DNA of 26,521 nucleotides from Nanobdellota archaeon. Lineage in GTDB: Archaea; Nanobdellota; Nanobdellia; Pacearchaeales; GW2011-AR1. The stretch is taken from positions 1 to 26,521 of the forward strand of contig JAUYDD010000160.1 of the NCBI GenBank assembly GCA_030704765.1. The letters are read 5' to 3'. The notes under the pieces are model-generated. The model saw only the letters and a program-made list of their open reading frames with translations, did not search any database and was not told where the DNA came from. The position numbers were made by a program, and so were the translations under genes. Of this stretch, positions 16,242 through 23,635 are shown piece by piece (within the stretch, counting starts at the first letter, position 1; every line of letters begins with the position of its first letter).

Positions 16242-16712
16242 ATGGGAGAAATAAATAATCCAAATCAGATTGTGCTTGTAACTTCAAGATATAATAAAAA
16301 AGATAATATTATTGCTTTAACATGGTGGGCAAAAACATCCTTTCAGCCAAATTTATATTTAATATCTGTTGCTAAAACTAGATATTCTTATGAATTAATT
16401 AAAAAAAGCAAATGTTTTGTGATAAATTTCATGCCCTATGAATTAAAAGATAAAATATTATTCTGCGGAACAAAATCAGGTAGGGATTTAGACAAATTCA
16501 AAGATACTGTATTAAACAAACTTGAATCTGAAAAAATTAATTGTTCAGTCATAAGAGAAGCATTAGCTTATTTAGAATGCAAGGTTGTAAATGAAATTGA
16601 AACAGGAGACCATATGGTTTTTATTGGAGAGGTTGTAAATGCTAAATTAAATAAACAAGGTAAAAGAGCTTTTCAATTAGACAGAAGTGAATTTACTACA
16701 ACTGTTGATTAA
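16242..16712 (+). CDS. Flavin reductase-like FMN-binding split-barrel protein
   Basis: 156 residues, beta-barrel pattern of the flavin reductase-like domain: an N-terminal strand IVLVTS, the segment IALTWWAKTSFQPNLYLISV (about 23-42), KCFVINFMP, and a late HMVFIGEVVNAKL strand. Members bind FMN as a dimer and reduce flavins or act as NAD(P)H:flavin oxidoreductases. Ribosome site GAGGT lies in the end of the HIT gene. It may donate or accept electrons with the flavodoxins or the hydrogenase, but no partner is shown. Confidence 0.8.
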   Translation: MGEINNPNQIVLVTSRYNKKDNIIALTWWAKTSFQPNLYLISVAKTRYSYELIKKSKCFVINFMPYELKDKILFCGTKSGRDLDKFKDTVLNKLESEKINCSVIREALAYLECKVVNEIETGDHMVFIGEVVNAKLNKQGKRAFQLDRSEFTTTVD

Positions 16713-16762
16713 AAAATTATAAATAAAATAAATACTTAAATAACCTATAATATAAAGTTTAA

Positions 16763-16942
16763 ATGACAACTTGGAATCAAACCTTATATTGGAGCCAAAT
16801 TATTCATAGATTTGGAACTTATGATAATGGTATATGTATTAAAGTTATAGCTCCACCAGTTCATCAGCGTTATTTTGGAACTACTTTTGCAATATCTGTT
16901 GATGGAGAAACAATAGGAGATTTAGAAAAATTATTTTCTTAA
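16763..16942 (+). CDS. Small hypothetical protein, 59 residues
   Basis: An ATG at 16763 opens 59 codons starting MTTWNQTLYWSQIIHRFGTY and containing a strand-rich middle (ICIKVIAPPVH, FAISVDGETIGDLEKLF). Amino-acid use looks protein-like: well-mixed, with aromatic residues and glycines at turn-like places. A TATA-like ATTATAAATAAAATA lies 34-47 bases upstream. It may be a single-domain small beta protein or the start of a gene whose 3' part has decayed, since a startless beta-rich frame follows at 16975. No family was recognised. Confidence 0.5.
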   Translation: MTTWNQTLYWSQIIHRFGTYDNGICIKVIAPPVHQRYFGTTFAISVDGETIGDLEKLFS

Positions 16943-16974
16943 AATATGAAATAAAAAAATAAATGAATTAATAA

Positions 16975-17166
16975 ATTAATAATCTTCATGCCAGTAATTT
17001 ACTTTTTCCTGGTATTGTTAATAATAATGGAAAACTTATTTTTAAAAATGTGAGTTTGTGGTTAGATAGTTCTTATAACGGTTTATCAGGAATTTTAGTA
17101 GAGCAAGGAGGAGAAACGATATTTCTCGAGAATAACAAAATATTTATAAATAAAAATATTAGATAA
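16975..17166 (+). pseudogene. Startless beta-rich coding remnant
   Basis: An open frame of 63 codons without ATG, GTG or TTG near its start encodes a strand-turn pattern: LFPGIVNNNGKLIFKNVS, then LSGILVEQGGETIFLENN. This resembles rungs of a right-handed beta-helix or similar secreted repeat protein. It ends 11 bases before the BsuPI gene. It is either the tail of a decayed gene, possibly together with 16763-16942 in another frame, or chance. Confidence 0.3.
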
Positions 17167-17174
17167 AAGGTGAT
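17141..17174 (+). promoter_or_regulatory. TATA-like box and ribosome site for the first BsuPI gene
   Basis: TATTTATAAATAA (17141-17153) lies 25-37 bases before the ATG at 17178, and GGTGAT (17169-17174) gives a close ribosome site. The gene therefore seems to have its own promoter within the block. Confidence 0.45.
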
Positions 17175-17177
17175 AAA

Positions 17178-17780
17178 ATGGTTTTAGAAAACATAATCAA
17201 TAAAACAATAACTAAAGCAAAACAAGGCCTGAGGAGTTTGGCTTATGCTGGGCTAGTTGGTATGGCGTTGGTGGGGGGTGGTAGAGAGGTAAGAGGTGAG
17301 AATTTTAATTCCATAGTTAAAGATAATATAGAGTATTATATGCAGACAGACAAAGAGGTATATAATTTAGGAGAAGATGTTGAGATGTTGTATAGAGTAA
17401 AGAATTTGGGGGAGGAGGATGTGAGGTTTGATTTTTCATTTGGAAGACAATACCGGTTTATAGTGGAAAAAGATAGGGAAGTTTTTTGGGATACTACCTG
17501 GCTTCAGGATACATTTGGATCTTCTTACTTTACTCTTGATCCCTTACAATCGAAAGACTACAACCATATATGGAATATGTTTATACCTACTAAAACAGGT
17601 TATGTACCTGCAGATGTTGGAACTTATAATATAACTGGAATTTTAAAATACGGGCCATCTCATGAAAGATATGTCCCAGTTCCAGTACAAATAGATATAA
17701 TCCCAGAACCATCTTCGTTATTATTGTTGGGAACAGGATTAATAGGTTTATTAGCTTACAGCATAAGGATGAAGAAATAA
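17178..17780 (+). CDS. Secreted BsuPI-domain protein with PEP-CTERM-like tail (copy 1)
   Basis: 200 residues. N-terminal signal sequence with the hydrophobic segment LAYAGLVGMALVGGG (about 21-35). Residues about 50-175 fit a BsuPI-type (proteinase-inhibitor-like) beta domain: YMQTDKEVYNLGEDVEMLYR, then RVKNLGEEDVRFDF, an FIV..REVFW stretch, and GTYNITGIL near the end. The C-terminus is a textbook PEP-CTERM signal: PEPSSLLLLGTGLIGLLAYS followed by IRMKK. In bacteria such tails are processed by exosortase and go with extracellular polymer; known archaeal sorting tails differ. No exosortase is in this window. The 5' third is nearly identical in DNA to the next gene. G-rich codon use stands out from the neighbours and suggests transfer. 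Confidence 0.78.
   Translation: MVLENIINKTITKAKQGLRSLAYAGLVGMALVGGGREVRGENFNSIVKDNIEYYMQTDKEVYNLGEDVEMLYRVKNLGEEDVRFDFSFGRQYRFIVEKDREVFWDTTWLQDTFGSSYFTLDPLQSKDYNHIWNMFIPTKTGYVPADVGTYNITGILKYGPSHERYVPVPVQIDIIPEPSSLLLLGTGLIGLLAYSIRMKK
17229..17295 (+). repeat. 67-bp identical block, copy 1 of 2 (BsuPI genes)
   Basis: This block in the signal-peptide region is identical to 17900-17966. Similarity extends more weakly over about 17184-17435 against 17855-18106. Identity is highest exactly where both proteins encode the export signal, consistent with recent duplication or gene conversion. Confidence 0.85.
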
Positions 17781-17845
17781 TTCAAAGGAATAGGAAATTA
17801 TTAATATTAAAAATATCTTATGTAAAATGTTAAGGGGTTAAAAAT

Positions 17846-18472
17846 ATGAAAACCTTAGAAAACATAATCAATAAAACAATAGGAAAAGCAAAACAGACTC
17901 TGAGGAGTTTGGCTTATGCTGGGCTAGTTGGTATGGCGTTGGTGGGGGGTGGTAGAGAGGTAAGAGCTGAAAATTTTAATTCTGTAGTTAAAGATAATAT
18001 AGAGTATTATATGCAAACAGACAAAGCTGTATATAATTTAGGAGAAAATGTTGAGATGTTGTATAAGGTGAGAAATTTTGGGGAGGAGGATGTGGTGTTT
18101 GGATTTGGTGATCAAGTGCAGCATTATTTTAAGGTTCATGAACCTTTTTCTGAGAGATTAGTATGGAAATGGCCTATTGTTGGCTTTCCAGCATTTTCAT
18201 ACTTTGTACTTGGACCGACTGAGTCCAAGCAATACATTGAGCATTGGGATATGACTGACTATCAAGGCAGCACCTTCGATACAAGTGACGATACTATGGT
18301 TTTGCCCGGCTTTTATGAAGCAACAGGCAGATTACATCCCCTTCTTTTGTCTCAAAACGTTCCAGTTTCAGTACAAATAGATATAATTACAGAGCCATCT
18401 ACTTTAAGCTTATTGGCTATTGGTAGTTTAGTAGGAGCAGGTCTCTATACTTTAAGAACGAGAAAAAAATAA
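17846..18472 (+). CDS. Secreted BsuPI-domain protein with PEP-CTERM-like tail (copy 2)
   Basis: 208 residues, tandem paralogue of the gene at 17178. The signal region and the first BsuPI strands are almost the same (DNIEYYMQTDKAVYNLGENV), but the middle has diverged and is longer (HEPFSERLVWKWPIVGFPAF, then a loop rich in Asp/Ser/Thr near 145-155). The tail reads TEPSTLSLLAIGSLVGAGLY then TLRTRKK, so the PEP proline is Thr but the Glu-Pro, helix and basic end remain. Both proteins are probably exported and membrane-retained or sorted by the same enzyme. Inhibitor activity is only a family-name association. It is preceded by AAGGGGTT about 8 bases before the ATG. Confidence 0.76.
   Translation: MKTLENIINKTIGKAKQTLRSLAYAGLVGMALVGGGREVRAENFNSVVKDNIEYYMQTDKAVYNLGENVEMLYKVRNFGEEDVVFGFGDQVQHYFKVHEPFSERLVWKWPIVGFPAFSYFVLGPTESKQYIEHWDMTDYQGSTFDTSDDTMVLPGFYEATGRLHPLLLSQNVPVSVQIDIITEPSTLSLLAIGSLVGAGLYTLRTRKK
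17900..17966 (+). repeat. 67-bp identical block, copy 2 of 2 (BsuPI genes)
   Basis: Partner of 17229-17295, at an offset of 671 bases. The run is unusually G-rich (GGTGGGGGGTGG) for this AT-rich window. Confidence 0.85.
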
Positions 18473-18509
18473 ATCAAAAAATGATAATAAAGATATAAAA
18501 AGATGAAAA

Positions 18510-19229
18510 ATGAAAGAATATTTAATTGGAACATCTGGATGGAATTATGAACATTGGGAGAACAGATTTTATCCAAAAATTATTTCAAAAAAAGAATGGT
18601 TTAATTTTTATTCTAAAAATTTTAATACAGTAGAGATAAACTATTCATTTTATAGATGGCCAAATGAAAAAACTATGAAAAAATGGTATAAAGAATCTCC
18701 TAGTAGCTTTAAATTCACATTAAAAGCACCCCGCACCATTACTCATGTGAAAAAATTAAATAATACTGAAAAATGGGTTAATGATTTTTATAAATTAGCT
18801 TCTCTTTTAAAAGAAAAACTAGCTTGTATTTTATTTCAGCTTCCGCCTTCTTTTAATTTTAATATTAATAATCTAAACAAATTAAAAAAATTTTTAGAAT
18901 CTTTGGATTTAAAAATAGAAAATGTTATTGAATTTAGGCATGCTAGCTGGTGGAATAAAAAAGTTTTTATTTTATTAAAAAATAAAGCTATTTTTTGCAT
19001 TGTTTCAAGCCAGGAAATGCCAAAAGATGTTGTTTTAACAGAAAATACAGCATATTTTAGGTTTCATGGAATAAATTATTCATCTGATTATTCATTAAAT
19101 GAATTAAAAAAATATGCTGATAAAATGAAAAAATTGAAATGCAAAAAAGTCTATGCATATTTTAATAATGATTCAAATGCATACGCAGTTAAAAATGCAA
19201 AACAATTAATAAAATTAGTAAATGAATAA
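18510..19229 (+). CDS. DUF72 (YecE-like) TIM-barrel protein
   Basis: 239 residues, full length for DUF72. It shows the family's opening GTSGWNYEHWENRFYP (8-23), then FNTVEINYSFYRWP (38-51), FKFTLKAPRTITH, ILFQLPPSF, NVIEFRHASWW, and AYFRFHG near 182-188, the usual order of conserved strands. Function is unknown; the fold resembles sugar-phosphate isomerases and endonuclease IV barrels. Its end overlaps the next gene by 8 bases, so it is cotranscribed with the membrane protein and probably with the hydrogenase delta and alpha genes. Confidence 0.9.
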   Translation: MKEYLIGTSGWNYEHWENRFYPKIISKKEWFNFYSKNFNTVEINYSFYRWPNEKTMKKWYKESPSSFKFTLKAPRTITHVKKLNNTEKWVNDFYKLASLLKEKLACILFQLPPSFNFNINNLNKLKKFLESLDLKIENVIEFRHASWWNKKVFILLKNKAIFCIVSSQEMPKDVVLTENTAYFRFHGINYSSDYSLNELKKYADKMKKLKCKKVYAYFNNDSNAYAVKNAKQLIKLVNE

Positions 19230-19617
19230 AATGAAAAATAAAAAAGAAAAGAGTTTAGAAAAGAGGATAAGAAAAGAATACAAAAACATAATATTCAATC
19301 TATTGTTTGCTATTTTTACATTAGTATTTGTAGTTATATTTTATAAATATATTTTATTAACAACTTTTATTTTAATTGCTATATCTATTATGGGATTATT
19401 AAAATGGAGATCCAGGGTAACTTTTGCTATATTTATTTTTGGAGGCTTTTTTGGTGCTTTTGCTGGAATAATAGCAATAAATTATAATGTTTGGAATTAT
19501 ACAAAAATTAATTTTATTAATATTCCATTTTGGTTGTTTATAGTGTGGGGTAATGCATCAGCATTTATATATCAAACTTCATTAGAAATTAAAAGATTGG
19601 GAGTAAAAGAAAAATGA
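19222..19617 (+). CDS. Four-helix membrane protein coupled to hydD
   Basis: 131 residues. A basic N-terminus (KKEKSLEKRIRKEYK) is followed by four hydrophobic helices at about 24-42, 44-60, 66-86 and 98-117. The stretch before the last helix, YNVWNYTKINFINIPFWLF, is typical of small prokaryotic membrane proteins of unknown function. It overlaps DUF72 by 8 bases and the hydrogenase delta gene by 4, so all are translated together. It might anchor or modulate the otherwise soluble hydrogenase, but that is inference from position alone. Confidence 0.75.
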   Translation: MNKMKNKKEKSLEKRIRKEYKNIIFNLLFAIFTLVFVVIFYKYILLTTFILIAISIMGLLKWRSRVTFAIFIFGGFFGAFAGIIAINYNVWNYTKINFINIPFWLFIVWGNASAFIYQTSLEIKRLGVKEK

Positions 19618-20384
19618 CAGATAAGTTAAAAATCGGTGTATATGGAATATCTGGATGTGCAGGGTGCTTGTTATCAATCTTATTTGAAGATTGTTTCAAG
19701 CAACTTGTTGAGCTTGTTGATATCAAAGCTTTTCCTTTGATTAAGGCTGAAGATTATGAAGGTGAATTTGATTATGTATTTATTGAAGGAACTGTCTGCT
19801 TTGATGAAGATATTGAAGCCATAAAGAAACTCAGGGAGAAATCTAAGTTTATTGTTGCTCTTGGAGCTTGTTCTTGCACTGGAGGAGTTCCTTCAATAAA
19901 GAATTTTTTGGATTCTGAAAAAACTATGAAGCTTGTCTATCCTGTTTTCAATCATTTAAGAGCAGAGCCTCCGACTCCAATTGACCAGCATATCAAGGTT
20001 GATTATTATATTCCTCAATGCCCTCCGAATAAAGAAGAGGTTGTTGAATTTGTGAAATGCATTGCTACTGGAAGGGAATTTAAACCTTATAGGGAACCGG
20101 TTTGTTTTGAATGCAGAAGAATAGGAAATCCATGCCTTCTTGATAAAGGAGATATATGCCTTGGGCCTATAACTAATGGAGGTTGCAAGGCATTGTGTCC
20201 ATCTAATTCTGTCACATGTTATGGATGCAGAGGGCCATCTAAAGATGCAAATTTCAATGCATTTAGTGAAATGTTGAAACAAATGGGTTATACAAAAATA
20301 GAAATGCATGATAAAATGAAAACTTTTTCAGGATTGCAGTTCAAAGAAGTTAGTCCTGATAAAACAACTTGGTTGGAGGAGTGA
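19614..20384 (+). CDS. hydD: Sulfhydrogenase delta subunit ([NiFe] hydrogenase small subunit)
   Basis: 256 residues. The N-terminal CxxC of the proximal cluster (Cys15 and Cys18 in GISGCAGCLL) is followed by EGTVCFDED, LGACSCTGGVPS and PQCPPNKEEVVEF, the usual order in small subunits of group 3 hydrogenases. The Cys-rich C-terminal part (CFECRRIGNPCLL, then GGCKALCP and CYGCRG) supplies further cluster ligands. It conducts electrons from the NiFe site to the beta/gamma subunits. There is no twin-arginine signal, consistent with a cytoplasmic enzyme. The start overlaps the membrane gene by 4 bases and hydA follows two bases after the stop. Confidence 0.92.
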   Translation: MTDKLKIGVYGISGCAGCLLSILFEDCFKQLVELVDIKAFPLIKAEDYEGEFDYVFIEGTVCFDEDIEAIKKLREKSKFIVALGACSCTGGVPSIKNFLDSEKTMKLVYPVFNHLRAEPPTPIDQHIKVDYYIPQCPPNKEEVVEFVKCIATGREFKPYREPVCFECRRIGNPCLLDKGDICLGPITNGGCKALCPSNSVTCYGCRGPSKDANFNAFSEMLKQMGYTKIEMHDKMKTFSGLQFKEVSPDKTTWLEE

Positions 20385-20386
20385 AA

Positions 20387-21661
20387 ATGAAAGAAATAAA
20401 CTTAAATCATATATGCAAAATAGAAGGGCATGCACATCTTACTTTGAAGATTGAAGGGAACAAGGTTGTTAAATGCGAGCTTAAAGCAAGTGAAGGAGCA
20501 AGATTCTTTGAAGCTCTTGTCATAAACAAGGAATTAAAAGATATACAAGAGATTGTGACAAGGATATGCGGTATATGTTCATGCGCACATAGTGTTGCTG
20601 CTGTACAAGCTCTTGAAGAAGCATTAGGTGTAAAACCTAGTGAAATGCAGAAGACCATAAGAGAGCTATTGATGATTGGAGAAAGAATAAGGAGCCATGT
20701 CACGCATCTATATTTTTTGTCTTTGCCTGATTATTATAATGCAAGTTCAGCTCTTTCTTTAGGAAAAGAACATAAAGAAAAGATAAATGATGCGTTGAGC
20801 CTGATAAGCCTTGGAAACAAGATTGTAGAAGTCTTTGGAGGAAGAGATATGCATCCTTTTTTAGCTATAAAAGAGAAAGTTCCTGAATTTGATTTTTCAA
20901 TATTAATGAAGAACTTGGAAGAATCCGAGGATAAGATATTAAGAACAGTTGAGATATTTTCCAATCTTGATTATCCAAAAATAGAAAGAGAAGTTGATTA
21001 TCTATCAATAAAAGAAGAAAAAGATTATGCAGTCATCTCAGGAAATGTTGTTTCTAATTCCGGAGTTTTTATAGATGATGATTATAAGAAACATCTTTCT
21101 GAAAACATCAAAGAATATGCAACTTCTAAATTTGTATTAAAAGATGGAAAACCCTATATGCTTGGCGCTATAGCAAGGATAAACAATAATCATGATAATT
21201 TGGATAAAGAGACTAAAGAATTACTTTTTGATATATTGAATAAAATGAACCTTAATCTGCCTTTAAAAAATCCGCATCATAATAATCTTGCTCAAGCAAT
21301 AGAGCTATTATACATGCGCAATAGAGCAATTGAACTTATTAATAAAATACCTATGTTGAAAAAAGAATCCAGTGAAATAAAAATAAAAGCAGGTGTTGGA
21401 GTATCTTGTGTTGAAGCTCCAAGAGGAAGCTTATTCCATGAATATAAAATAGATAAGAATGGAAAAATAACTTATTGCAATATCATAACACCTACTGCAC
21501 AAAACCTTAATATGATGGAATTAGATATTACAAGATTAGTCAATATATTATTAGAAAAAAGAGTATCTCAAGAAGAGATAATAAGACAAATAGAGAAACT
21601 TATAAGATGCTATGACCCTTGTTTTTCTTGTTCAACACATTTTTTACAAGTCAAGTGGTAG
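20387..21661 (+). CDS. hydA: Sulfhydrogenase alpha subunit ([NiFe] hydrogenase large subunit)
   Basis: 424 residues from the ATG at 20387, which has GGAGG 7 bases upstream; a TTG start at 20369 would sit inside hydD and is not needed. The nickel ligands are complete: the L1 motif RICGICSCAH gives Cys61 and Cys64, and the L2 motif DPCFSCSTH gives Cys412 and Cys415. Only six residues (FLQVKW) follow the L2 histidine; these would be the short tail cut by a maturation protease, as in group 3b enzymes of Thermococcales. It reduces protons or oxidises hydrogen with NAD(P)H/NAD(P)+, and in relatives also reduces sulfur. No maturation (hyp) genes are in the window. Confidence 0.94.
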   Translation: MKEINLNHICKIEGHAHLTLKIEGNKVVKCELKASEGARFFEALVINKELKDIQEIVTRICGICSCAHSVAAVQALEEALGVKPSEMQKTIRELLMIGERIRSHVTHLYFLSLPDYYNASSALSLGKEHKEKINDALSLISLGNKIVEVFGGRDMHPFLAIKEKVPEFDFSILMKNLEESEDKILRTVEIFSNLDYPKIEREVDYLSIKEEKDYAVISGNVVSNSGVFIDDDYKKHLSENIKEYATSKFVLKDGKPYMLGAIARINNNHDNLDKETKELLFDILNKMNLNLPLKNPHHNNLAQAIELLYMRNRAIELINKIPMLKKESSEIKIKAGVGVSCVEAPRGSLFHEYKIDKNGKITYCNIITPTAQNLNMMELDITRLVNILLEKRVSQEEIIRQIEKLIRCYDPCFSCSTHFLQVKW

Positions 21662-21914
21662 TGAATAATTATTTTAATAAATGATTATTTAAAAATTTAA
21701 CAACACTTTGCTTTTAAGAATGGTTCTTATTTTTGTTAATGTAATATCTATTTTAAATGCTCATTATTCGCATTTTTAAGAGTTGGATAAGCAAGAAAGA
21801 GAAGTAATAGTTGCAAAACTTTCAATTATAATGTGCCTAAATTATATATGACTTAAAGTACTAATATTGATTATTAGATGTATTTAACATCTTTAGAGTT
21901 ATGATTTTAAAGAT

Positions 21915-22003
21915 ATAGAGAACTGCGTAGTTTATGTTACATATATCTTGCAGTTCTCTATCTGTATAACTGCACTATACTGGGACATAACCAATGCAGT
22001 TAT
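21915..22003 (+). ncRNA. Two tandem stem-loops, candidate structured RNA or terminator
   Basis: Stem 1 has 12 perfect pairs (21915-21926 with 21950-21961, 23-base loop). Stem 2 has 9 perfect pairs (21966-21974 with 21995-22003, 20-base loop). They are four bases apart, and both stems share the core AACTGC/GCAGTT. No poly-T run follows, so a bacterial-type terminator is unlikely. No known riboswitch or C/D-box motif was recognised. Orientation is uncertain, as stems read on both strands. Confidence 0.4.
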
Positions 22004-22028
22004 CCATAATTATATTCTCTATTATAAT

Positions 22029-22040
22029 TTTATTTAAATA
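22029..22040 (+). promoter_or_regulatory. TATA-like box for dcd
   Basis: TTTATTTAAATA lies 22-33 bases before the ATG at 22062, and no ribosome site is present, which fits a leaderless transcript. Confidence 0.5.
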
Positions 22041-22061
22041 TCAATTAAATAAAATATATTT

Positions 22062-23270
22062 ATGGTTACTTTAGTTAAAAGTGATATTATACTATCAGAG
22101 GTTTTTGCATCAAGACCTAGGCAAACTATAATTGTACATCATGGGCTTGTTCCAGAATTTCGAAGAAATCGCGGAGATTCTGGAATTTCTCAGGCTCTTC
22201 CTTGTTTAGATGAGCGTAATTTTCCTAGTTTTGATGGATGTAAAGAAGGTGTGGAGGGTGAATTAAAAGAGCAAGGATTGACTATCAGTCCGTTTAATAT
22301 AGAACAGCTTCAGTCTGCTGGACTTGATTTTTTAGTTGGAAATGAAATTTATTCTTCTGATGTTTTATTTAAAGTTAATTCTTTTCATGATTTAAAAAAA
22401 TTAAGAAGATTTGAGTTAAAAGATGGGGAAAGTTTTAATTTAGAAGCTGATGATTTTGGAAGAAGAGTTTATTATATTTTAAGCAAAGAAAGAATGAAGC
22501 TTCCTGATAATTTAGAACTTGTTGTTGATTCAAAAAGCACAACAGGAAGACTTGGATGCATGTGCCATAATGTAGCTAATAATACTTTAATAAGACAATC
22601 TCAAAATCCAATAGTTGTTGCTGTAAGGCCTTATGCTTTTCCAATAACAATTGCAGCTGGAAAAAGTAAGTTATTTTCTGGAATAATTCGCTATAGACAA
22701 TCTCCATTTATGAATCATGATGAAATTAAAGAACATAGGAGTGAAATAAAGTTTACAAGAGAGGGTAGTGAAGTAGATATAGAAGATTTAATTACTGCAG
22801 ATGGCTTAGGATTGCATTTTTCTACAAGAAAGGTTTATGCAGCTAAAAATCTTGCAAGTATTCCAGGTCCTGTGAATATAGATGGAGTAAATTGTTATAA
22901 TCCTGAAGATTATTTTGAAGAGGTCTTGGGGGATAGGGAAGTTGTGATGGATCCCAGAAGATTGTATTTGTTTGGAACTTTGGAAGCAGTTAGTTTAGGT
23001 AATGTTTGTGGAAGATTAACTAGAGAGCATGCAGAGCTTTTATCAGGATTATGGAGCCATTTTGCAGGATTTTTCTGGCCAGGTTTTTCTGGAGAAATAA
23101 CAATGGAGTGTTGGTCTGATACAAAAAGATTAATTAGAGAAAGAGAGCTTGCAGGAGTTGTTGCTTTTGATAAACTTACTACGCAGGATGGAAAATCAGT
23201 TGAAGGTTATCAAGGAAACTATCAAGGCCAAAAAGCACCAAGACTTCCTAAAATGTTTAAGTTAGGATAA
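22062..23270 (+). CDS. dcd: Two-domain dCTP deaminase
   Basis: 402 residues. It deaminates dCTP to dUTP (some relatives also give dUMP) for thymidylate supply. The first domain has a GLDFLVGNEIY strand (about 87-97) and the signature SKSTTGRLG (158-166). The second domain has WPGFSGEITMEC (339-350), which matches the PGF-x-G-x-(I/L)T-(L/M)E motif of deaminases, and the closing NYQGQKAPRLPK (386-397) resembles the nucleotide-covering tail. Two such domains in one chain fit the duplicated DCD family (about 360-400 residues). The first 65 residues (with HHGLVPEFRRNRGDS) are not obviously part of the core. Leaderless start. Single gene with its own promoter. Confidence 0.85.
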   Translation: MVTLVKSDIILSEVFASRPRQTIIVHHGLVPEFRRNRGDSGISQALPCLDERNFPSFDGCKEGVEGELKEQGLTISPFNIEQLQSAGLDFLVGNEIYSSDVLFKVNSFHDLKKLRRFELKDGESFNLEADDFGRRVYYILSKERMKLPDNLELVVDSKSTTGRLGCMCHNVANNTLIRQSQNPIVVAVRPYAFPITIAAGKSKLFSGIIRYRQSPFMNHDEIKEHRSEIKFTREGSEVDIEDLITADGLGLHFSTRKVYAAKNLASIPGPVNIDGVNCYNPEDYFEEVLGDREVVMDPRRLYLFGTLEAVSLGNVCGRLTREHAELLSGLWSHFAGFFWPGFSGEITMECWSDTKRLIRERELAGVVAFDKLTTQDGKSVEGYQGNYQGQKAPRLPKMFKLG

Positions 23271-23286
23271 TTAAAATATCTAACTT

Positions 23287-23518
23287 ATGTCGGAAATTGA
23301 AAACCTCATCTTTTAAGACCAGCAAAATTATTTTTTGCGTACCTTACTTATTTTAATGTCAGAAATTAAACCACATCTTTTAAGATGTGGATGTTAGTTT
23401 GTTTTAATTTCTGAGCATCCTAAAAACAATGGGCCACCACACCCTAAAGGTTTTTTGCCACGGCAAAAAATCGCCTGCTGGCGAGTGTGGTTTGATGGCC
23501 CTTGTTTTTAGGATGCTC
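23287..23518 (-). repeat. Palindromic repeat copy B with an extra right-end remnant
   Basis: A large imperfect hairpin at 23413-23518 has 17-bp perfect outer arms (23413-23429 with 23502-23518) and encloses two smaller hairpins (9-bp stem 23451-23459 with 23462-23470; CGCC/GGCG at 23472-23483). Next to it is a right-end hairpin on the minus strand: a 12-bp stem 23359-23370 with 23403-23414, enclosing a 9-bp stem in 23371-23390. A truncated second right-end copy lies at 23287-23319. No ORF is encoded. Confidence 0.85.
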
Positions 23519-23635
23519 AGAAGTTATAGGAAATGACATTGAAAATATACGAAAATTAATGTTATTTCCTATCTAGCAAACAACCTTTTTATATCCTATT
23601 ACAAGAAAATTTTAAATTTTCTGTATTGAAGTTAT

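Larger units (their letters stand above)
21662..22061. other. 400-base gap between hydA and dcd
   Basis: No convincing ORF. It is A/T-rich, with two strong stem-loops (listed separately) in its right half and the TATA box of the following gene at 22029-22040. The left half shows only weak inverted repeats. Confidence 0.6.

Noticed and set aside
20369..20386. TTG start of the hydrogenase alpha subunit
   Set aside because: It lies inside hydD; ATG 20387 has GGAGG at a good distance and gives the family's normal N-terminus.
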